Source: Candidatus Nealsoniibacteriota bacterium (GTDB lineage: Bacteria; Patescibacteriota; Minisyncoccia; Minisyncoccales; CSSED10-335). From it: a DNA stretch of 11,547 nucleotides. Positions 6,607 to 11,547 of the stretch are shown here, in pieces (position 1 is the first letter of the stretch; every line of letters begins with the position of its first letter). The notes below the pieces were generated by a model. The model did no database searches. It worked only from the letters and a program-made list of their open reading frames with translations, and was not told the origin of the DNA. Where the stretch lies: positions 1 through 11,547 of the forward strand of contig PWOE01000138.1 in NCBI GenBank assembly GCA_003557585.1, given 5' to 3'. The translations under genes and the position numbers were made by a program.

Positions 6607-8216
6607 ATGGGAGACATCGTCTATTTTGCAGAAACAACATTTCGTAATAATCGAAAAAATTTGGCATCAGAACCAGAGATAGATGGCAACATTTCTATCT
6701 TATTGGAAAGACCGGTATGGGTAAGACAGCAACGATGGAAAATATGGCCATTCAAGATATTGCCAATAACAGAGGCATCGGATTTATTGACCCTCACGGG
6801 GAGACTGGCGAGAAACTGCTTGACTTCATTCCGTCACACAGAGTAAATGATGTCGTCTACTTTAATCCGGCAGACCTCTCTTTCCCAGTCGCTTTTAATG
6901 TTATGGAGAGCGTTTCTCCAGAACATCGACATCTTGTCTCTTCAGGGCTTATGGGTGTCTTTAAGAAGATTTGGCCTGACGTCTGGTCAGCTAGAATGGA
7001 ATATATTCTGAATAATGCGATTTTGGCTTTATTGGAATATCCAGACTCAACTCTTTTGGGTATCAATAGGATGTTTGCTGATGCAGACTTTAGAAAAAGT
7101 GTTGTTGATAAAGTAACCGACCCAATTGTTAAAGCTTATTGGCTTAATGAATATGCTAAATATAGTCAACAGTATGAGACTGAAGCGACGGCGGCAATTC
7201 AAAACAAAGTTGGTCAATTCATCTCTAATCCACTTATAAGAAATATTGTTGGTCAAGTTAAGTCAACGATTAATATTAGAGATATTATAGATAATAAAAA
7301 GATATTGATAGCCAATATCTCAAAAGGCAGGATTGGTGAAGATAATTCTCGTCTCTTGGGAGCTCTATTAATAACAAAACTTCAATTATCAGCGATGTCT
7401 CGAGTCGATATCGCTGAAGAAGAGAGGCAGCCATTTTACCTTTACGTTGACGAGTTTCAGAATTTTGCCACAAGCTCTTTTGTAACCATCTTGTCAGAGG
7501 CAAGAAAGTATAGATTAGCCTTGATTCTAGGACATCAGTATATATCTCAGATGGAAGAGCTGGTTAGGGATGCAGTTTTTGGTAATGTTGGTACTCTCGT
7601 ATCATTTAGGGTCGGGCCAGAGGATGCCGAATTCTTGGAGAAAGAGTTTGAGCCTGAATTTTATGCTTCTGATCTAGTTAATCTCTCTAAGTATAATTGC
7701 TATGTTAAGCTCTTAATAGACGGCATTGCCAGCAACCCTTTTTCGGCAGAAACTTTACCGCCAATCAAGAAAGGAGAAGAGGCAAATAGAGACAAGATAG
7801 TAAAAGTTTCCAGAGAAAAATTTGGCATGTCAAGGGAAGTGATTGAAAAAAAGATAGAGAAATGGTTTGGTCAATTTCCTTTGCCGGCAACTTCTGATAG
7901 TTTGCCAAGCAAACAACCACTATATGATGCAACCTGTTCTGAGTGTGGCAAGAAGACGAAGGTTGTCTTTGAGCCAGATGGAGAAAGGCCTGTCTATTGC
8001 AAGACATGCAGAAAAAAGAAGAAGAAGAAAGAAGACTCTTCATCAATATCTTTAAAGAAAGATCTTGAAAAACCGCCGATTCTATTCTCTTCATTCAAAA
8101 AGAAGAAGAAAGATGAACCGATTGAGAAAGAAAAAAAGAAGAAGAGTGTGGAGATTGATAAACTAAGAGAAGCGCTCAAGGAGTCTTTTGGTAAGATTAA
8201 TAAAAAGAAAGAGTGA
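6607..8216 (+). CDS. VirD4/TraG-like conjugation-type ATPase, interrupted by a -1 frame change
   Basis: FtsK/HerA-superfamily ATPase of the type IV coupling-protein kind. Translation from ATG 6607 gives MGDIVYFAETTFRNNRKN. The conserved continuation FGIRTRDRWQHFYLIGKTG is one frame back, and the switch falls at 6654-6660. Joined, the protein has 536 residues: Walker A GKTGMGKT (34-41), FIDPHGE, VFKKIWPDVWSARMEYIL, QNKVGQF, ISKGRIGEDN, Walker B YLYVDEFQNFA (D282, E283) and ILSEARKYR. The C-terminus adds a CxxC...CxxC zinc ribbon (C444, C447, C465, C468) and a lysine-rich tail. The next in-frame ATG after the break (6717) would cut Walker A in half and cannot be the natural start. The long, conserved downstream frame argues against a decayed gene. 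Adding one A to the run restores KKFGI, so a base missing from the read, a true deletion or recoding are all possible. The substrate may be DNA or protein. Confidence 0.85.
6654..6660 (+). other. Slippery heptamer A-AAA-AAT at the frame change in the ATPase gene
   Basis: In the frame set by ATG 6607 the codons CGA-AAA-AAT form an X-XXY-YYZ heptamer. A -1 slip here makes the next codon TTT at 6660 and gives RKN-FGIR, entering the conserved ATPase frame exactly. The incoming frame has TAA TAA at 6645-6650 in the ATPase frame upstream, so the ATPase frame cannot be entered further upstream. No internal Shine-Dalgarno-like enhancer is visible. The nearest hairpin (AGATAGA 6677-6683 with TCTATCT 6694-6700) is weak and sits 16 bases downstream, further than usual for frameshift stimulators. 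Confidence 0.5.
7935..8009 (+). other. Zinc ribbon (CxxC...CxxC) at the C-terminus of the ATPase
   Basis: The segment reads CSEC-GKKTKV...RPVYC-KTC, with cysteine codons at 7935, 7944, 7998 and 8007. It resembles a small two-CxxC zinc ribbon found as a stand-alone or appended module in Patescibacteria and Chloroflexi, as I recall. It precedes a lysine-rich low-complexity tail (8010-8213) that ends in a short charged helix. Such a tail could bind nucleic acid or a partner protein; that is inference. Confidence 0.65.
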
Positions 8217-8219
8217 TAA

Positions 8220-9383
8220 ATGAAAAGACTTAACGATTTTGATTTCAACAAGAAAAGAGTTATTCTTAGAGGCGACCTTGATGTCTCTTTTTTTAAAGAT
8301 AAAGAGATATCAGATGATTACAGAATAAAAACCTTGATTCCGACAATTAATTATCTACTTGAAAAAGACGCCAAGATTGTTTTGATAGGTCATTTTGGAG
8401 ATTCAGATAATCACGACAATCAGCAAACCCTCATTGCTCAGAGAATTCAAGATCTTCTTGGTGAAAAGATAGTGACAATTAAAGATTGCATCGGTCCAGA
8501 AGTTGAAGAAATGATAGGGGACTCGTCAGAGAGAATTTTTCTTTTGGGAAATCTTAGGAATCATAGTGGGGAACAAGATAATTGCAAAGATTTCAGACAA
8601 GACTTATCTCGGTTAGGCGAAATCTACGTTAACGATGCATTCGCAGTTTGCCATAGAGAGCATGCTTCAATAGTTGGCTTGCCAGAGCTGCTTCCTTCTT
8701 GCTCAGGGATCCGACTTAATAAAGAGATAGAGATTCTTGGTAAAGCGATAAAGGAACCTCAAAGACCCTTGGTTATTATCGTTGGTGGGGCTAAGGTATC
8801 TTCTAAGATAAAATATCTCGATAAATTCCTTGAGATCTCAGATCATCTTCTTTTAGGTGGCAAGTTGGCAAATGAGATTTTAGCCATTAAAGGAATAATC
8901 AAGCAAGACTTTTCTTTGCCTGAGGATATTGTTGATAGAATTAATCAGATGCAGATAACTTCACCCAAGGCACACCTACCAATTGATTTGATTGCATCTG
9001 CAACACCAAACGGCGAATCTTCAATTAAAGTGGTTGCTCCGGCGAAAGCTAAAGACGATGAAGGAATCTTTGATATCGGTCCTGAAACAATCGACATATA
9101 CTCCAAGATTATTAAAGAAGCTAAAACTATTATCTGGTCAGGACCACTTGGCCTTTTTGAAAAAGAGCCATTTGAAAAAGGTACTAAAGAGATTATCAAG
9201 GCTATTGCAGACAACAAGGAGGCTCTAACGATAGCAGGAGGTGGCGATACCGGCGCTTCTTTAACTAAATTCAACCAAAGAGAAGCCATCAATCATATAT
9301 CAACTGGAGGTGGAGCTATGCTTGAATTTCTTTCAGGCAGTCAACTAGCAGGATTAAAAGCTCTTAATTATTACAATGACTGA
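8220..9383 (+). CDS. pgk: Phosphoglycerate kinase, with altered substrate-site residues
   Basis: Transfers phosphate from 1,3-bisphosphoglycerate to ADP in lower glycolysis (reversible), in the cytosol. The 387 residues are a normal length and both lobes are present. C-terminal nucleotide motifs are intact: VGGAKVSSK (188-196, with Lys192 and Lys196), WSGPLGLFE, GGGDTGAS and STGGGAMLEFL. The N-terminal lobe keeps Asp19, Arg35, His58, Arg113 (GNLR) and Arg146 (CHREHAS), which match known 3-phosphoglycerate contacts. The usual RxDxNVP is RGDLDVS, so Asn becomes Asp21; the usual SHLGRP is GHFGDS, so the substrate-contacting Arg becomes Asp61; and LENLRF is GNLRN. It is therefore a clear family member, but perhaps with weaker or altered substrate binding. 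It starts three bases after the ATPase stop and overlaps the next gene by 8 bases. Confidence 0.96.
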   Translation: MKRLNDFDFNKKRVILRGDLDVSFFKDKEISDDYRIKTLIPTINYLLEKDAKIVLIGHFGDSDNHDNQQTLIAQRIQDLLGEKIVTIKDCIGPEVEEMIGDSSERIFLLGNLRNHSGEQDNCKDFRQDLSRLGEIYVNDAFAVCHREHASIVGLPELLPSCSGIRLNKEIEILGKAIKEPQRPLVIIVGGAKVSSKIKYLDKFLEISDHLLLGGKLANEILAIKGIIKQDFSLPEDIVDRINQMQITSPKAHLPIDLIASATPNGESSIKVVAPAKAKDDEGIFDIGPETIDIYSKIIKEAKTIIWSGPLGLFEKEPFEKGTKEIIKAIADNKEALTIAGGGDTGASLTKFNQREAINHISTGGGAMLEFLSGSQLAGLKALNYYND

Positions 9384-10518
9384 CAAGCTTAAAAATGTTG
9401 AAAAAGCAGCTCAAAGATTAAGAGATGCAGTTAAAGAGAAAGAAGAAATTGTTCTATATGGCGATGCCGATTTGGATGGCTCAGCTTCTCTTGTTATTTT
9501 GAAAGAGACCCTGGAGTCTTTAGGAGCTCAAATAAGAGAAGTCTATTTCCCGGATAGAGGCGAAGAAGGTTACGGTCTTAATATCGGCGCCTTGGATTAT
9601 CTGCAAGGAAAGATTGAAGGTAAGTTTATCTTGATTTTACTCGATTTAGGTATAACCAGCTTTAAAGAGATAAAAGAAGCTCAAGAGAGAGATATAGAGG
9701 TTATAATCATTGACCATCATCAGCCATTGGAAGAGGTTCCTCAAGCCTCATTAATTGTTGACCCTAAACAGAAAGGAGACGATTATCCTTTCAAAAACCT
9801 AGCTAACGCAGGAGTTACTTTTAAATTAGCTCAAGAAATTCTTGGCAGCGATTTTAATAAACAGGAAAAAAGCTTTTTAGAGCTTACCGCTTTAGCGACT
9901 ATTGCAGATATGATGGAGCAGGCCGAAGACAATGAAGTTTTCATTGAGCAAGGACTTGAGTCCTTGAAAAAGACAGAGAGAGTTGGCTTAAAAGTTCTTA
10001 AAGATCTTTTCAAAGAGGAAGAGGGGATAAGGGAGATTTCTCAACAGATGATTTCTCTTTTAAATGCCGGAGATATAGTTGATCACAAGACAGTTATCTA
10101 CAACCTTTTGATTGTTTCTACGAAAGAAGAAGCTCAAGAGATAGTTGCCGATTTGATGAAGAAGAGTGAAGCAAGGCAAAAAAAGATTGCTTTGATGGTT
10201 GAAGAGGTAGAGAATAGCCAAGAGTTCTCTAGCCCAGTTATCTTTAAAGTTGGTCAAGATTGGGATGTGCCTCTCTTGGGAACCGTCGCTTCCAAAATAT
10301 CTCATAAAGTTAAAAAGCCGGTTTTTCTAGTTAAAAAGAGCGACTTCAGTAGCCGGGGAGCAGTAAGAATGCCATCAGGCCTTAACGCTGTAGACGTTAT
10401 GAACAAATATTCCGAACTTTTAGAGACCTTTGGTGGCCATCCACCAGCAGCAGGTTTCACTATCAAGAACGAGAATATAGAGAAGTTCAAGGAAAAACTA
10501 ATTAATCATTTTAAGTAG
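9376..10518 (+). CDS. Short RecJ-like DHH/DHHA1 phosphoesterase
   Basis: A metal-dependent phosphoesterase with the core fold of RecJ, the 5'-3' single-strand DNA exonuclease. Motif I is YGDADLDG (Asp30, Asp32, Asp34), then EEGYGLN (63-69), LLDLGI with Asp90, IIDHH (111-115) and VDP with Asp129. The C-terminal DHHA1 domain shows SSRGAVRMPSG and FGGHPPAAGF (352-361). Its 380 residues cover the catalytic DHH and DHHA1 domains but lack the OB-fold and later extensions of full-length RecJ (usually over 550 residues). It could be a reduced RecJ or a related small DHH nuclease such as a nano-RNase; the GYGLN and DHH spacing favour RecJ. It overlaps pgk by 8 bases and lies just ahead of RNase HI, consistent with a nucleic-acid turnover pair. 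Confidence 0.88.
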   Translation: MTDKLKNVEKAAQRLRDAVKEKEEIVLYGDADLDGSASLVILKETLESLGAQIREVYFPDRGEEGYGLNIGALDYLQGKIEGKFILILLDLGITSFKEIKEAQERDIEVIIIDHHQPLEEVPQASLIVDPKQKGDDYPFKNLANAGVTFKLAQEILGSDFNKQEKSFLELTALATIADMMEQAEDNEVFIEQGLESLKKTERVGLKVLKDLFKEEEGIREISQQMISLLNAGDIVDHKTVIYNLLIVSTKEEAQEIVADLMKKSEARQKKIALMVEEVENSQEFSSPVIFKVGQDWDVPLLGTVASKISHKVKKPVFLVKKSDFSSRGAVRMPSGLNAVDVMNKYSELLETFGGHPPAAGFTIKNENIEKFKEKLINHFK

Positions 10519-10523
10519 ATTGC

Positions 10524-10961
10524 ATGAAAAAAGTTATTATCTATACCGACGGTGCATCGAGGGGTAATCCTGGCCAAGCAGCGATTGGCGCTCTCTTTTG
10601 TAATGAAAAAAAAGAAGTTATCAAAAGATATTCTCAATACTTAGGAGATAAGATAACCAACAATGAAGCCGAATATATGGCGATTATCTTGGCACTTAAG
10701 AAATTCAATGCTCTTTTTGGCAAAAAGCTAGCTCAAAAAACTGAGATTGAGATAAGATCTGATTCAGAGCTTTTAATGAACCAGCTGAATGGTAAATACA
10801 AGATTGTTAATCCTAAGATGCAAGAGTTCTTTATTCAGATATGGAATCTCAAGATAGATTTTAAAAAAGTCACCTTCAAGTTTATTCCCAGAGAAAAAAA
10901 CAAAGAAGCTGATAAATTAGCGAACCAAGCATTGGACGAAAAAACAAACTCTCTTTTTTAA
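10524..10961 (+). CDS. rnhA: Ribonuclease HI
   Basis: Cuts the RNA strand of RNA-DNA hybrids, removing primers and R-loops. The 145-residue protein has all four active-site acids: Asp9 in YTDGASRGNPG, Glu50 in TNNEAEY, Asp80 in RSDSELL and Asp130 in PREKNKEAD. The length is that of a single-domain enzyme with no N-terminal hybrid-binding domain. The basic protrusion seen in E. coli RNase HI appears short, as in the RnhA-like proteins of many Gram-positives and archaea. It begins five bases after the DHH gene and is the last gene of the plus-strand run; the terminator hairpin starts ten bases after its stop. Confidence 0.95.
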   Translation: MKKVIIYTDGASRGNPGQAAIGALFCNEKKEVIKRYSQYLGDKITNNEAEYMAIILALKKFNALFGKKLAQKTEIEIRSDSELLMNQLNGKYKIVNPKMQEFFIQIWNLKIDFKKVTFKFIPREKNKEADKLANQALDEKTNSLF

Positions 10962-10970
10962 TAAAAAAAG

Positions 10971-10991
10971 AACCTGCAAAAATTGCAGGTT
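10971..10991. terminator. Bidirectional intrinsic terminator between rnhA and the lipoprotein gene
   Basis: A perfect 9-bp stem, AACCTGCAA (10971-10979) with TTGCAGGTT (10983-10991), closes a three-base loop. On the plus strand the stem ends in TTTT. On the minus strand it is followed by C and then seven T residues (complement of 10963-10969), so termination of the lipoprotein transcript should be the stronger. Its position between convergent genes fits. Confidence 0.87.
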
Positions 10992-11381
10992 TTAGTTAGG
11001 TGGTGGTCCAAAACGGACTATTTCGACCCAATTAATCCGTGGCCAATCGTCTCTTTCAACTCTTGAGCGACGGCTGCCACTTTTTTCTGAGTTAGCGTCC
11101 ACTTCTGTGATTATTGTTTCATAGAAGTGAAGCCCTTTTTTTTCGCCGCTCTTGTAGAATGCCCCATATGCGATTCGGACATCCACACTTTCGTTTGTCT
11201 TATTCTCTACATGCCAGTAGAAAATAAGAGTTTTTCCGTCGTCTTGGGTCTCATGTTCCCATGTAAGAAAGACTCCATCGGGCCCTTCTCCATGAACATT
11301 CTTAAAGGGACCCTCGGGCGACGAGCAGGAAATAGCAACCATCGACAAAACGACTGCCAACAAGATAAACCATTTTTTCAT
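10992..11381 (-). CDS. Small secreted lipoprotein of unknown function
   Basis: Predicted exported lipoprotein of 129 residues. The ATG at 11381 is preferred over an in-frame TTG two codons upstream (11387), because AGGAGG is nine bases from the ATG but only three from the TTG. The N-terminus MKKWFILLAVVLSMVAIS-C is a lipoprotein signal peptide: basic start, hydrophobic core, and AIS-C as a tolerable lipobox with Cys19 as the lipidated residue. The mature part is polar, with alternating strand-like stretches (TLIFYWHVENKT, VDVRIAYGAF, HFYETIITEV) that suggest a small beta-sandwich. It ends RFGPPPN right at the terminator. I recognise no family. By hand count it is about 45% G+C (174 of 390), against about 35% (104 of 300) in part of rnhA, and it alone here has a strong ribosome-binding site. 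Recent acquisition is possible. Confidence 0.8.
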   Translation of the reverse strand: MKKWFILLAVVLSMVAISCSSPEGPFKNVHGEGPDGVFLTWEHETQDDGKTLIFYWHVENKTNESVDVRIAYGAFYKSGEKKGLHFYETIITEVDANSEKSGSRRSRVERDDWPRINWVEIVRFGPPPN

Positions 11382-11390
11382 TTTCAAAGG

Positions 11391-11396
11391 CCTCCT
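11391..11396 (-). promoter_or_regulatory. Strong Shine-Dalgarno site of the lipoprotein gene
   Basis: The minus strand reads AGGAGG nine bases before the ATG at 11381. This decides the start and is unlike the other genes here, which show little or no Shine-Dalgarno sequence. It lies within AAAGG-AGG-CCTTT (11386-11398), a 5-bp inverted repeat whose three-base loop is probably too tight for a stable hairpin. Confidence 0.75.
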
Positions 11397-11412
11397 TTTA
11401 TTTGCTATTTAT

Positions 11413-11440
11413 AAAATACCATATTACAGATTTTTGTCAA
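11413..11440 (-). promoter_or_regulatory. Promoter of the lipoprotein gene
   Basis: On the minus strand: TTGACA (complement of 11435-11440), a 16-base spacer, then TATTTT (complement of 11413-11418) preceded by TGG, an extended -10 element. Transcription would start near 11406, some 25 bases before the ATG. It faces away from the rnpB promoter, with four bases between the two -35 boxes. Confidence 0.68.
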
Positions 11441-11445
11441 TATCA

Positions 11446-11473
11446 TTGACTAAGTAATTTTTTCTGTTAGTAT
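11446..11473 (+). promoter_or_regulatory. Promoter of rnpB
   Basis: TTGACT (11446-11451), a 16-base spacer and TAGTAT (11468-11473) preceded by TGT, again an extended -10 element. The predicted start near 11480 coincides with the first bases that look like RNase P RNA. An alternative -10, TATAAA at 11471, would give a 19-base spacer and is less likely. Confidence 0.66.
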
Positions 11474-11479
11474 AAAAAT

Positions 11480-11547
11480 GCCCGAGGGGATTAGGTAATC
11501 GCTGAGTGTTTGTTTTTAAGCACTTAGAGGAAAGTCCGAACACTCCC
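11480..11547 (+). ncRNA. rnpB: RNase P RNA, 5' end (continues past the window)
   Basis: RNase P RNA is the catalytic subunit that trims the 5' leader of pre-tRNAs. The decisive signature is GAGGAAAGTCCGAAC (11527-11541), the P4/J3-4 core, close to the bacterial consensus GAGGAAAGTCCGGGC. Upstream, TGAGTGTTT (11503-11511) and AAGCACTTA (11518-11526) pair across a six-base loop as a short P3 hairpin. The G-rich GAGGGGATTAGG stretch fits one strand of P1, whose partner lies beyond the window. The 5' end is approximate and is set from the promoter. Only about 68 bases are visible, so the structural class cannot be judged. Confidence 0.92.

Noticed and set aside
6677..6700. Hairpin as a frameshift-stimulating element
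   Set aside because: The 7-bp AT-rich stem with a ten-base loop is weak and starts 16 bases after the heptamer, beyond the usual distance.
6607..6846. A 79-residue protein read straight through from ATG 6607
   Set aside because: Only its first 18 codons resemble the coupling-ATPase family; after the A-run it merely shadows the conserved ATPase frame.
6717..8216. ATG 6717 as the natural start of the ATPase
   Set aside because: It lies inside Walker A (GKTG-M-GKT), so the product could not bind ATP properly. The conserved upstream residues are found by stepping to frame 1 across 6654-6660.
7994..8251. Minus-strand reading frame rich in Phe and Ser
   Set aside because: It is the antisense of the lysine-rich ATPase tail; its composition is explained entirely by the A-rich coding strand.
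8214..9383. Recoded TGA (alternative genetic code)
   Set aside because: TGA ends both the ATPase and pgk exactly where family alignments end, and tryptophan and glycine use ordinary codons.
11127..11414. Plus-strand reading frame opposite the lipoprotein gene
   Set aside because: No start signal or recognisable domain. The minus strand has promoter, ribosome-binding site, signal peptide and terminator.

Overview
This window looks like a piece of a streamlined, AT-rich genome from the Candidate Phyla Radiation (Patescibacteria), most likely a Parcubacteria-type lineage. The reasons are: short intergenic spaces and 8-base gene overlaps; almost no Shine-Dalgarno sequences in front of the main-operon genes; a sigma-region-4/HARE protein of a type I associate with that group; and a VirD4/TraG-like ATPase whose sequence fits the chromosomal versions common there. 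TGA is used as a normal stop (ATPase and pgk), so the TGA=Gly code of Absconditabacteria/Gracilibacteria does not apply. The lineage call is from memory of these families, not from a search.

Layout. Bases 1-1668 hold the C-terminal two thirds of SecA (5' end outside the window). A consensus-like promoter at 1675-1703 then starts a tightly packed plus-strand run: secD, secF, a sigma-4/HARE DNA-binding protein, a membrane-anchored protein, a VirD4/TraG-like ATPase (interrupted by a -1 frame change), phosphoglycerate kinase, a short RecJ-like DHH phosphoesterase and RNase HI. The run ends at a bidirectional hairpin terminator (10971-10991). A small lipoprotein gene on the minus strand converges on that terminator. 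Its promoter lies back to back with a plus-strand promoter for rnpB, whose 5' end closes the window.

How the genes relate. SecA, SecD and SecF form the motor and the accessory membrane complex of Sec export. Next to them sits a second membrane-associated machine: the 5269-6597 protein and the following ATPase look like the two halves of one coupling-protein-like unit. Pgk, the DHH protein and RNase HI are housekeeping genes for glycolysis and nucleic-acid turnover, and RNase P RNA serves tRNA maturation.

The most notable points are: SecD carries a parvulin-like segment whose first strand appears at the end (apparent circular permutation) and also an EF-hand-like loop; SecA appears to lack the helical wing domain; the coupling-type ATPase is split from its N-terminal half by a stop and is frameshifted exactly at an A-AAA-AAT heptamer just before Walker A; and Pgk has lost two usual substrate-binding residues. 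The lipoprotein differs from its surroundings in base composition and in its strong ribosome-binding site.
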